Assembly: GCA_040377825.1 (NCBI GenBank)
Contig: JBEINZ010000137.1
Location: 1 to 8,518, forward strand
Direction: 5' to 3'
Origin: JBEINZ01 sp040377825
Lineage (GTDB): Bacteria; Pseudomonadota; Alphaproteobacteria; Rhizobiales; Ancalomicrobiaceae
Length of the DNA stretch: 8,518 bases
Below, piece after piece: positions 1 to 6,680 of the stretch. Each line of letters starts with the position of its first letter. Within the stretch, counting starts at the first letter, position 1. A model generated the notes under the pieces. It was not told where the DNA came from, made no database searches, and saw only the letters and a program-made list of their open reading frames with translations. Made by a program: the position numbers and the translations under genes.

Positions 1-181
1 CGGACGTCCATTGCTGGAGGTCCAACACATTTTGAGCGTTCTGTGAAATCTAAAGGCAGCGGTATGAGGCGGGTCTAAGGCAGAGAGCCCATTCCGTGCG
101 ATTATGGACTGCGACCTATTGTCCAGCGACGGAACCAATTCAATTTCTCATACTCGACTCGAATGACCCGGACATAGGGCG
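1..181. other. Non-coding end region with an imperfect inverted repeat
   Basis: No convincing gene is present. The stretch is richer in A+T than its surroundings and its short frames are soon stopped. On the minus strand it is the 3' flank of the lipoprotein gene. It contains an interrupted inverted repeat: TTCCGT (92-97) pairs with ACGGAA (129-134), and inside it TGGAC (105-109) pairs with GTCCA (121-125) around an 11-nt loop. No T-tract follows in either direction, so it is not a classical intrinsic terminator. It could be a 3' RNA structure or chance. A GGACGTCC palindrome lies at 2-9. The gene expected further downstream is outside the window. Confidence 0.5.
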
Positions 182-844
182 TCAGAACGGCCACCAGGTC
201 GGCTTCAAGCTCGATTTCTCCTCGGCCATCTCTACCGGGGCCTTATCGGAAGGCGTGCGATAGGCCTCCGGCGGATCGGTCAACAAGCGCCGCTTGCGCT
301 GATTGAGCGGAGCGGAACTGCCCTCGACCTCGGCCATCGCGGCCCGCGTCGCTTCGCCCTGGCCGGCCATTTCGGCCGGCGTCAGCGGCCGGGACGCTTC
401 CCGCTCGTCGACGGGGCGGGTGATTTTCGCCTGAGTACCGCTCGGCAGGCGGAACCGGGCCTGTTCTTCCAAGGTCATGGCGCGGCTTGGATCGCCGGCG
501 TTCTTAGCGGCGTTCCGAGCGAATTCGCGGTCGACGTCTTCTTGATTGCGCGGAAAATTATGCGCGTTTAGGAGAGCGTCCTGATTCTGCGGCGTCGGCA
601 GATTGCGCTGCGGGGGCACAACCAGCGGCGACCGGGGCTTGTACTCGATCGGCTTTTCGCGCGGATCGATGGCACCCATGCTGGTCATGAGTCCCTTGAT
701 CAAATTCTGCTCGATTCCGACGTTGTCGTCCGAGCCCTCATCGGTAAAGCCGCTGGTGGAACTGGAGCAGCCGGCCAAAGCGAGAACAGCGACAAGAGCC
801 AAGGAGGACCGCGAAACGCGCCGAAGATCCGATGTCGTCGTCAA
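182..844 (-). CDS. Small predicted outer-membrane lipoprotein, DUF3035/BamF-like
   Basis: Predicted lipoprotein of 220 aa in the reading starting at TTG 844. That start is preceded by GAGGA with 7 nt spacing and gives a textbook lipoprotein signal: Arg residues near the N-terminus (R8, R9, R12), a hydrophobic stretch (about 14-24) and the lipobox LAGC with Cys26. In-frame starts further upstream (ATG 913, GTG 967) would put the Cys at residue 49 or 67, and GTG 967 would overlap lspA, so they are less likely. The mature part is polar, low in hydrophobics and probably mostly disordered. Residues 70-78, PRSPLVVPP, resemble the R-x-PL-x-x-PP motif of DUF3035 proteins, the family that, as I recall, includes the Caulobacter BAM subunit BamF. 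The C-terminus has LLTDPPEAYR (about 187-196) and ends WWPF, as in rhizobial homologues I remember. A role with the outer-membrane beta-barrel assembly complex is inferred. It lies 97 nt after lspA, whose product would process it. Confidence 0.8.
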   Translation of the reverse strand: MTTTSDLRRVSRSSLALVAVLALAGCSSSTSGFTDEGSDDNVGIEQNLIKGLMTSMGAIDPREKPIEYKPRSPLVVPPQRNLPTPQNQDALLNAHNFPRNQEDVDREFARNAAKNAGDPSRAMTLEEQARFRLPSGTQAKITRPVDEREASRPLTPAEMAGQGEATRAAMAEVEGSSAPLNQRKRRLLTDPPEAYRTPSDKAPVEMAEEKSSLKPTWWPF

Positions 845-924
845 AGAAATGTCCTCGCCCTTCACCGGCCCTGGCGTTTGATCGTCGCGAAACCGGACTC
901 TATATCTGGCCATGAAGCCACCCG

Positions 925-946
925 CGTGAGCCCCGTAGAGCTCACG
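925..946 (-). other. Stem-loop across the lspA stop codon
   Basis: GTGAGC (926-931) and GCTCAC (940-945) are perfect inverted copies around an 8-nt loop, and C925-G946 extends the stem to 7 bp. The lspA stop codon (944-942) lies inside one arm. There is no T-tract, so it does not look like an intrinsic terminator. It could protect or process the mRNA between lspA and the lipoprotein gene, or be chance. Confidence 0.35.
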
Positions 947-1505
947 TTGAGCCCGACTTTGTGGCACCGTTAGGGCCGGACCTTAGCATGTCATACAGGA
1001 GACCTATCACCCCGGCAACGATCCAAGCGTCGGCTAGGTTGAAGACATACCAGGAAAAGGATCCGTCGGGGATGAAGAGGTGCACGAAGTCGACAACCGC
1101 GCCGTAAACTGCCCGATCGAGCGCGTTGCCGAGCGCGCCGCCGAGAACCAATCCCAAGGACAGCGCGACGAGCCGCGACTTGTTCCGGGCAAGCCACAGC
1201 CAAAGGAAAATCGAGGCGGCGACGGACACGGCGACCAGCAGCCAGCGGCCGAGATCGCCCTCTTGGCGAAGCAGCCCATAGGAAATGCCGTAGTTCCAAA
1301 CGAGGCGGAACTCGGCGAAAGGCGCGAGCGCGATCGGCCCCGTTCGGGCCAGATCGAGCCCGTGTAGCAGCCACGACTTGGAGGCTTGATCGGCAAGGAA
1401 GCCGCCGATCGCAACGACAAGCCCGAGCCGGCTGGTCTCGCCCCAAAGCCGGGGCATGAGACCCTGGCTTCGGGCGGAAAGCGGCGGGGCGGGATCTGGG
1501 CTCAT
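942..1505 (-). CDS. lspA: Lipoprotein signal peptidase (signal peptidase II)
   Basis: Inner-membrane aspartic protease that removes the signal peptide of prolipoproteins after the lipobox cysteine has been diacylated. The 187-aa protein shows the family motifs in order: ADQASK (38-43), NYGISYG (71-77, usually N-x-G-x-x-F-G, here Tyr for Phe), GGALGNALDR (122-131), VVDF (137-140) and FNLAD (155-159). By family knowledge the catalytic pair is the Asp of VVDF (D139) and the Asp of FNLAD (D159). Four hydrophobic segments (about 24-38, 86-105, 111-125, 160-173) fit the four-helix family topology. The chosen ATG overlaps the ileS stop as ATGA, indicating translational coupling in an ileS-lspA operon. 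A second ATG at 1457 (residue 17) is a possible alternative start. Length is slightly above the usual 160-170 aa because of the N-terminal stretch. Confidence 0.96.
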   Translation of the reverse strand: MSPDPAPPLSARSQGLMPRLWGETSRLGLVVAIGGFLADQASKSWLLHGLDLARTGPIALAPFAEFRLVWNYGISYGLLRQEGDLGRWLLVAVSVAASIFLWLWLARNKSRLVALSLGLVLGGALGNALDRAVYGAVVDFVHLFIPDGSFSWYVFNLADAWIVAGVIGLLYDMLRSGPNGATKSGST

Positions 1506-4500
1506 GCCGCGTGGTCCCGGCGGCGCTCCCATTCGCGCATCGCGGCGGCGTCGCGCGGGGAGAGATCCGGGAATTCCGGATCGGCGCCGACATCGGTGGA
1601 GATCTTCCACGAACGCGCGCAGCGCGTGCCGGCCGCGAGCGCCGGCACGACCGCGACGCCGGGTACGTCCAGCAAGCGGAACGCATCCGCCGGACCTTCG
1701 CCGGCGACGACCGTGATCGCGCTGGTGATGGCGATCTCGGCGAGATCGATGCCGTCGAGCGCGGCCATGAGCGTCTCGTCGGCGATATGGACGACCGGGG
1801 CGGCCTGCAAGGAGGAACCGATGCGCTTTGCCGCTCGCTCTAGTTCCAATGCCCCGGTGACGACGGCGCGGATCTGGCGGATGCGCCGCCATTTTTCCAC
1901 AAGATCCGCGTCCGCCCAGGCGGCCGGGATATCCGGGAAGAGTTCCAGATGGACCGAAGCCGTGCCCGCGCCGTAGCGGGCTTCCCAACATTCCTCGGTG
2001 GTGAAGGGCAGCAGCGGCGCTAGCCAGACATTGAGCGCGCGGAAGATCTGCTCGACGACGGTCAGCGATGCGCGGCGCTTCTTTGACGACCAGGAATCGC
2101 AATAAAGCGAGTCCTTGCGGACGTCGAAATAGAACGCGCTGAGATCGACGACCAAGAAGGTCATCAACGCGCTGACCACCCGCTTGAAATCATAATCCGC
2201 GTAGCCGGCGCGAACGACCGTGTCGAGTTCGACGAGCCGGGCAAGCATCAGGCGCTCAAGTTCCGGCATCTCGTCGTGGCCGCCATCGAGCGAAGCGTCG
2301 TGATGGGCGAGCGTGCCGAGCATCCAGCGCAGCGTGTTGCGCAGCTTGCGGTAGGCCTCGACATTGGTCTTCAAGATCTCCGGACCGATCCTGAGATCCT
2401 CGGCGTAGTCCGATGTGGCGACCCAAAGGCGCAGGATATCGGCGCCGGACTTCGCGATGACCTCTTGCGGGGTCACGGTATTGCCGAGCGATTTCGACAT
2501 CTTGCGGCCGTGCTCGTCCATGACGAAGCCATGGGTCAGCACGGACTCGTAAGGCGCGCGGCCGCGCGTGCCGCAGGATTCCAACAGCGAGGAGTGAAAC
2601 CAGCCGCGATGCTGGTCGGAGCCTTCCAGATACATCGACGCAGGCCATTTCAGGTCCGGCCGCGTCTGGCAGACGAAGGCATGCGTGGAGCCGGAATCGA
2701 ACCAGACATCGAGAATGTCGGTGACCTTGTCCCAGGCTTGCGTATCCTCGACGAGATCGCCGAGGAACCGGGCGCGGGCATCCTCGCGGAACCAGGCATC
2801 GGCGCCTTCCGCAGCGAAGGCGTCATAGATGCGCTTGGTCAGCGCGTCATTCGCGGCGAAGTCGGGTCCCGGCGCGAGGCGGCCGGTGTCGCGGTGGCGG
2901 AAAACGGCGATCGGCACGCCCCAGGCGCGCTGGCGCGACACGACCCAGTCGGGGCGCGACTCGATCATGCCGCGCAGGCGGTTCTGGCCTTGCGGGGGGT
3001 AGAAGGTGGTCTCGTTGATCGCCTTCAGGGCTCGGTGGCGGAGCGTGTCGCCGGGCTGATTGATGTTGCGGTCCATGTGGATGAACCACTGCGGCGTATT
3101 GCGGAAGATGACCGGCTTCTTGGAGCGCCAGGAATGCGGATATTGGTGCTTAAGCCGGCCGCGCGCGAGGAGCATGCCGGCCTCCGCTAGGGCCGCGATG
3201 ACCGCGCCGTTGGCGTCGCCCTTCTCGCCCTTGTCGGTGATGACGCGGCGGCCCTCGAAGCCGGGGGCGTCCTTGGTGTAGAAGCCGTCGTCGTCGACCG
3301 TGAAGGGGATCGCCGTGTCGATGTCCCTCTCGGCGAGGTGACGGCCGTTACTCATCCAGATCTCAAAGTCCTCGCGGCCGTGACCGGGCGCGGTATGGAC
3401 GAAGCCGGTGCCGGCATCGTCGGTGACGTGATCGCCGTCGAGCAGGGGGACGGCGAAGTCGTAGCCTATTGAGGCGAGCGGGTGGGCGCAGACGATCGCG
3501 GCGAGAACGTCGGCAGATACGGCCGCCCGCTTCTCGTAAGTCTCGACCTTGGCCTGTTTCATCACTTCGTCGGCGAGCTTGTCGGCCAGGATGAGCCTGT
3601 CGCCTACCTTGGCCCAGTTGCCTTCCGCAGCGCCCGTAACCTCATAGAGGCCGTATTCGATCTTGGACGAAAAGGAGATCGCCCGGTTGCCGGGGATCGT
3701 CCAAGGAGTCGTGGTCCAGATCACAATAAACGCTTTGCTTCTGATGTAGCTGTCGACCTGTCCGATCGTTTCCAACCGCGCGTTTGTCTTGCTCTCCGCC
3801 TCGCTCTCATTTCTGAACCAAGCGAAGGCTGGAGAAGTGTCAGCTGCAACAACCGGAAACTTCACCCAAACCATATCGCTCTGGTAATCCTGATACTCCA
3901 CCTCGGCTTCCGCCAGCGCCGTCTTCTCCACGACGGACCACATCACGGGCTTCGACCCGCGATAAAGCTGGCCGCTCATGGCGAATTTCTGCAGTTCGGC
4001 CGCGATCACCGCTTCGGCCTCGTAGGCCATGGTCGTGTAGGGGTTGGCGAAATCGCCGGTGACGCCGAGGCGCTGGAACTCGGCCGATTGCACGCCGATC
4101 CAGTGCTCGGCGAATTGCCGGCACTCGCGGCGGAATTCGACCGGCGGAACCTCGTCCTTGTTCAGCCCCTTGGCGCGATAGCGCTCCTCGATCTTCCATT
4201 CGATCGGCAGGCCGTGGCAATCCCAGCCGGGCACGTAGTTGGAATCATACCCGGCCATCTGCTTCGAGCGGGTGATCGCGTCCTTCAGGATCTTGTTCAG
4301 CGCGTGGCCGATATGCAGGTTGCCGTTGGCATAGGGCGGGCCGTCATGCAGGACAAACTTTTCCCGGCCCCGCGCGGCCTCGCGCAAGCGCTCGTAGAGC
4401 CCCATCGACCGCCAGCGCTCCAGAATGCGCGGCTCGAGCTCGGGCAGGCCGGCGCGCATCGGAAAGTCGGTCTTGGGGAGAAAGAGCGTATCGGAGTAAT

Positions 4501-4531
4501 CGCGCGTCGGCGCGTCGGTCTGATCGGTCAT
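1502..4531 (-). CDS. ileS: Isoleucyl-tRNA synthetase (IleRS), class I
   Basis: Cytoplasmic enzyme that charges tRNA-Ile with isoleucine and edits misactivated valine. The 1009-aa protein has HIGH at 73-76 after PPYANGNL and KMSKS at 677-681 (ATP binding and catalysis). The CP1 editing domain lies between them, with the T-rich peptide WTTTPWTIPGN (272-282) and GTGFVHTAPGHGREDF (374-389, editing Asp D388). An anticodon-binding helical domain follows (about 700-870). Two oddities: about 20 extra residues precede the T-rich peptide (about 229-268), and the C-terminal zinc module is degenerate, with C971 kept but S974, S991 and D994 where cysteines are expected. ATG 4531 is chosen because MTDQTDAPTRDYSDTLFLPK matches the usual alphaproteobacterial N-terminus. 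The frame extends in-frame to GTG 4633, but neither start has a strong Shine-Dalgarno. It follows ribF after 278 nt holding a terminator and promoter-like boxes, and overlaps lspA by 4 nt. Confidence 0.98.
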   Translation of the reverse strand: MTDQTDAPTRDYSDTLFLPKTDFPMRAGLPELEPRILERWRSMGLYERLREAARGREKFVLHDGPPYANGNLHIGHALNKILKDAITRSKQMAGYDSNYVPGWDCHGLPIEWKIEERYRAKGLNKDEVPPVEFRRECRQFAEHWIGVQSAEFQRLGVTGDFANPYTTMAYEAEAVIAAELQKFAMSGQLYRGSKPVMWSVVEKTALAEAEVEYQDYQSDMVWVKFPVVAADTSPAFAWFRNESEAESKTNARLETIGQVDSYIRSKAFIVIWTTTPWTIPGNRAISFSSKIEYGLYEVTGAAEGNWAKVGDRLILADKLADEVMKQAKVETYEKRAAVSADVLAAIVCAHPLASIGYDFAVPLLDGDHVTDDAGTGFVHTAPGHGREDFEIWMSNGRHLAERDIDTAIPFTVDDDGFYTKDAPGFEGRRVITDKGEKGDANGAVIAALAEAGMLLARGRLKHQYPHSWRSKKPVIFRNTPQWFIHMDRNINQPGDTLRHRALKAINETTFYPPQGQNRLRGMIESRPDWVVSRQRAWGVPIAVFRHRDTGRLAPGPDFAANDALTKRIYDAFAAEGADAWFREDARARFLGDLVEDTQAWDKVTDILDVWFDSGSTHAFVCQTRPDLKWPASMYLEGSDQHRGWFHSSLLESCGTRGRAPYESVLTHGFVMDEHGRKMSKSLGNTVTPQEVIAKSGADILRLWVATSDYAEDLRIGPEILKTNVEAYRKLRNTLRWMLGTLAHHDASLDGGHDEMPELERLMLARLVELDTVVRAGYADYDFKRVVSALMTFLVVDLSAFYFDVRKDSLYCDSWSSKKRRASLTVVEQIFRALNVWLAPLLPFTTEECWEARYGAGTASVHLELFPDIPAAWADADLVEKWRRIRQIRAVVTGALELERAAKRIGSSLQAAPVVHIADETLMAALDGIDLAEIAITSAITVVAGEGPADAFRLLDVPGVAVVPALAAGTRCARSWKISTDVGADPEFPDLSPRDAAAMREWERRRDHAA

Positions 4532-4637
4532 GGCGTCCACGTTCGGGGATTGCGACGGTCGGGGCGCGGCATCGGCGGGAATGAAGCAGGCCGCGGGTTC
4601 AAGGATCGGGATAACCCGGACCCCGGCCGGCACGCGT

Positions 4638-4712
4638 TCAGGCGCGCCCGGCGGAGGCCGGGCCCGTAATTCGCCGGCCCTCTGGCCGCGAGATCGCGCA
4701 GACGCGTGCCAT
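4638..4712 (-). promoter_or_regulatory. Possible leader peptide ORF upstream of ileS
   Basis: A 24-codon frame runs from ATG 4712 to TGA 4638 and has GAAGG 5 nt before its ATG. An in-frame ATG at 4724 would make it 28 codons. The peptide includes isoleucine codons ATC and ATT (a third Ile if started at 4724). Its last codons are encoded by the perfect 7-bp hairpin at 4646-4663. An Ile-sensing leader for a tRNA synthetase gene is an attractive idea, but Ile is not concentrated, the hairpin has no T-tract, and short GC-rich frames arise easily by chance. Confidence 0.2.
4646..4663 (-). other. Perfect GC-rich stem-loop in the ileS leader
   Basis: GCCCGGC at 4646-4652 is exactly repeated in inverted form as GCCGGGC at 4657-4663, with a 4-nt loop. 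On the ileS sense strand it lies about 115 nt before ATG 4531 and is not followed by a T-tract. It may be a leader structure or a small dispersed palindrome. Only a genome-wide count of the motif could tell these apart. Confidence 0.4.
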
Positions 4713-4749
4713 GATGGCCTTCATCCCATTGAACGCAAACGACCGCGGG

Positions 4750-4778
4750 GTTCTATCAGAGCCCCACGCCCGTGAAAA
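4750..4778 (-). promoter_or_regulatory. Candidate sigma70-type promoter for ileS-lspA
   Basis: On the minus strand, TTTTCA (4778-4773; 4 of 6 to TTGACA) is separated by exactly 17 nt from TAGAAC (4755-4750; 4 of 6 to TATAAT), with an extended -10 TG just upstream (TGA-TAGAAC). Transcription would begin near 4743, giving an approximately 210-nt leader before ileS. The -35 box overlaps the T-tract of the ribF terminator. An imperfect hairpin (GGGG to CCCC, 4747-4765) covers the -10 region. Recognised only by eye. Confidence 0.4.
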
Positions 4779-4796
4779 GGCCCCCGAAGTGGCCTC
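4775..4796 (-). terminator. Intrinsic terminator after ribF
   Basis: On the minus strand, 14 nt after the ribF stop, AGGCC and GGCCT form a 5-bp stem with an A-G mismatch and then a C-G pair closing a TTCG tetraloop (4795-4778). A T-tract TTTT (4778-4775) overlaps the last base of the stem. The C(UUCG)G loop makes it unusually stable for its length. It suggests that ribF and ileS are separate transcription units, or that read-through is limited. Confidence 0.6.
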
Positions 4797-4809
4797 AAGA
4801 AAGCCGTGC

Positions 4810-5835
4810 TTAAGACAGCCGGTCGAGCGCCCGATCGAGCGCGTTGCCCGGCCCGGCGGCGGCGAGGATCGCGCGCGCCTCGGCGCTGTCTTGGTCCATC
4901 CGTTCGATCAACGTCGCGACGCTGTCGAACTTCAGCTCGGGCCTGAGGTAGCCGACAAATGTCACGGTCGCGGTCTTGCCGTAGAGATCGCCGGAAAAAT
5001 CGAAGAGGAAGGTTTCGAGAAGCGGCGCGCCATTGTCGAATTGCGGACGGCGGCCGTAGCTCGCGACAGCGTGATGGGCGACGCCGTCGACCGTGAAGTA
5101 AACGGCGTAGACCCCGTGCTTCAACGCGCAGTCGTCGCCGAGCCGCATATTGGCCGTGGGATAGCCGAGCTCGCGCCCCCGCTTCTCACCGCCGACGATC
5201 TCGCCGATAACGAACCACCGATAGCCGAGCAGCCCATTGGCCTGTCCAAGGTCTCCTTCCGAAAGCGCGTCGCGGATCCGACTGGAGGAGATGATGGCGC
5301 CGCCTTCATCCGCAAAGGCCTCGACGACGGCGACATCGAATCCCAAACGCTGTCCGGCGCTGGCGAGGAAAGCCGGCGATCCGCCGCGGCCACGGCCGAA
5401 ATGAAAATCATAGCCGACCACGACAGCAGTGATACCGAGCCGATCGATCAGGACCCGGGCAACGAAATCGTCCGCCGTGACCGCGGCCAAATCGCGATCG
5501 AACGGAACGACCGCCAATCCGTTCAGGCCGAGCGCTTGCATCAGCCGCGCCTTGGCCGCCGGCGAGGTCAGCCGAAAAAGTGGGACATCGGGACGGAAAA
5601 CCACACGCGGATGCGGCTCGAAGGTCATGGCCGTGACCGCGCCGCCAGCCGCCCCCGCTTGCGCCAGCGCCTCGCCGAGCACGGCCTGGTGGCCGCGATG
5701 AACGCCGTCGAAATTGCCGATTGCGACGACTCCATTCCTCAGTTGCTGCGGAAAGGTATCGACGCCGGTGACAAAGGTGAAGTCGCGCGGCAGGTTGCCG
5801 CTGTGTTCCAGCATGATCAGGCCGCAGGTTTCCAT
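4810..5835 (-). CDS. ribF: Bifunctional riboflavin kinase / FAD synthetase
   Basis: Converts riboflavin to FMN and then FMN to FAD in the cytoplasm. In the 341-aa reading from ATG 5835, the N-terminal FAD synthetase domain (about 35-190) carries GNFDGVHRGH with the nucleotidyltransferase HxGH at 46-49, GYDFHFG (141-147) and ISSSRIR (182-188). The C-terminal flavokinase domain (about 205-330) has GRELGYPTAN (220-229, with the PTAN nucleotide/metal site) and LLETFLFDF with the probable catalytic Glu at 274. The length is a little above the 313 aa of the E. coli enzyme. The start is uncertain: TTG 5844, ATG 5835 and ATG 5814 are all in frame and none has a clear Shine-Dalgarno, so the first ATG was chosen. 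It is divergent from cheY. A terminator lies directly downstream, before ileS. The ribF-ileS-lspA order is common in proteobacteria. Confidence 0.96.
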   Translation of the reverse strand: METCGLIMLEHSGNLPRDFTFVTGVDTFPQQLRNGVVAIGNFDGVHRGHQAVLGEALAQAGAAGGAVTAMTFEPHPRVVFRPDVPLFRLTSPAAKARLMQALGLNGLAVVPFDRDLAAVTADDFVARVLIDRLGITAVVVGYDFHFGRGRGGSPAFLASAGQRLGFDVAVVEAFADEGGAIISSSRIRDALSEGDLGQANGLLGYRWFVIGEIVGGEKRGRELGYPTANMRLGDDCALKHGVYAVYFTVDGVAHHAVASYGRRPQFDNGAPLLETFLFDFSGDLYGKTATVTFVGYLRPELKFDSVATLIERMDQDSAEARAILAAAGPGNALDRALDRLS

Positions 5836-6103
5836 GACTTCCAACGCGCCGGACCCTGCCGCGCGCCGCCCTCGCGGTCAAGCCGCTCCGGCTTGTGTCT
5901 TTCGACGCGTTAGACGTGGTGAATTAAATCCGCGACATCTCACATATCGACGTCTGCCATTAACGGAATTTTCTGAAGATGCGAATTAGTTTGTGTTTAG
6001 CAGAGGTGAAGCGCGCAACCGTCCTAAGATCGGATCGCGTCCGCTGATGGGATAATGACGCGGGACGTCGAGATAAGTCGCGCCGAGTGTTGGAGAAGAC
6101 CTG
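5836..6103. promoter_or_regulatory. Divergent ribF/cheY intergenic region
   Basis: A 268-nt spacer between two divergent genes. The middle (about 5910-6005) is clearly richer in A+T than the flanking genes and is where promoters are expected. AGACGT (5912-5917) recurs inverted as ACGTCT (5950-5955), a possible but weak operator-like pair. For cheY, an extended -10-like TGG-GATAAT lies at 6048-6056 without a good -35, which would give a leader of about 40 nt. I found no convincing pair of boxes for ribF, no sigma54 or sigma28 flagellar promoter, and no small gene or tRNA. Confidence 0.4.
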
Positions 6104-6487
6104 ATGGCCCTCGATCTTTCGATGCCGATCCTCGTCGTCGACGATTACAAGACCATGATCCGCATCATCCGCAATCTCTTGAAACAGCTTGGTTTCGAGG
6201 ATGTCGACGAGGCCTCCGACGGCACCGAGGCCTTCGGGAAAATGAAGGACCGGCGGTATGGCTTGGTCATTTCCGATTGGAACATGGAGCCGATGACCGG
6301 CTACGAACTGCTGAAGCATGTTCGCGCCGATCCGAGCCTGAACAAAACGCCGTTTATCATGGTAACGGCCGAGTCCAAGACCGAGAACGTGATCGCGGCG
6401 AAGAAGGCCGGCGTGAACAATTATATCGTTAAACCCTTCAACGCGCAGACGTTGAAAGGCAAAATCGAGGCCGTCTTCAACGACTGA
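6104..6487 (+). CDS. cheY: CheY-type single-domain response regulator
   Basis: Chemotaxis response regulator. When phosphorylated by CheA it binds the flagellar switch protein FliM and changes motor rotation. The 127-aa protein is a lone receiver domain with no output domain. It has the acidic pair D13-D14, phosphoacceptor D58 (in ISDWN), switch residues T88 and Y107, and K110 in VKPF, all in register with CheY of E. coli. NMEPMTGYELL after the phosphorylation site and AAKKAGVNNYIVKPF are very CheY-like, so I prefer CheY to a stress or cell-cycle receiver such as DivK. ATG 6104 is preceded by GGAGAAG (6092-6098) with 5 nt spacing. The cheZ phosphatase gene lies downstream on the same strand, supporting a chemotaxis role, but no cheA, cheW or receptor gene is in view. 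Confidence 0.94.
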   Translation: MALDLSMPILVVDDYKTMIRIIRNLLKQLGFEDVDEASDGTEAFGKMKDRRYGLVISDWNMEPMTGYELLKHVRADPSLNKTPFIMVTAESKTENVIAAKKAGVNNYIVKPFNAQTLKGKIEAVFND

Positions 6488-6572
6488 CCTTAAGCACAAT
6501 TCGGTAAAGAGCGGCATCGAAGGCCGACCGCACAAAACGCGATCTCATGGAAAAGACGCGATGGTGCCCGAT

Positions 6573-6604
6573 AGGGTCCGGCCACGGTGACCGGACCTTT
6601 CTCT
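6573..6604 (+). terminator. Terminator-like hairpin between cheY and cheZ
   Basis: GGTCCGG (6575-6581) pairs perfectly with CCGGACC (6591-6597), and a G-T and an A-T pair can extend the stem outward. TTT then CTCTC follows. The stem is strong but the T-run is short and mixed, so termination may be partial, lowering cheZ relative to cheY. The rest of the 6488-6680 spacer shows no gene. Confidence 0.55.
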
Positions 6605-6680
6605 CATTGCGACGAAGGCAACGCGCCATAAACCGTGCCATGCGCTCGGCTTTGGTAGAGCCTCGTCAGGAAGCATGACA

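Noticed and set aside
1506..2102. N-terminal extension of the lspA frame up to 2102
   Set aside because: It lies inside ileS in another frame and encodes an Arg-rich, non-membrane sequence. LspA starts at the ATGA overlap or at 1457.
2276..3190. Plus-strand open frame (304 codons) opposite ileS
   Set aside because: Shadow of the IleRS catalytic-domain codons; no family features.
3721..3860. Rickettsia-type palindromic element inserted in ileS
   Set aside because: The segment is in frame and GC-poorer, but comparing its two halves by eye gave no long inverted repeat.
3482..4669. Long plus-strand open frame (395 codons) opposite ileS
   Set aside because: The minus-strand IleRS is unmistakable here. 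The plus frame gives an Arg/Gly/Leu-rich product with no recognisable motif, as expected for an antisense frame in GC-rich coding DNA.
4532..4809. T-box riboswitch controlling ileS
   Set aside because: T-boxes are typical of Gram-positive bacteria, and I found no T-box consensus or specifier-loop layout in the spacer.
4711..5913. Plus-strand open frame (400 codons) covering ribF
   Set aside because: Antisense shadow of ribF; low-complexity product, no ribosome site, and it runs through the terminator and promoter-like signals.
5960..6535. Minus-strand frame (191 codons) covering cheY
   Set aside because: Complement of a canonical CheY with a strong ribosome site; the minus frame has no recognisable domain.
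6600..6674. Sigma28-type flagellar promoter before cheZ
   Set aside because: A TAAA occurs at 6629-6632, but the bases at the proper spacing do not resemble GCCGATAA.
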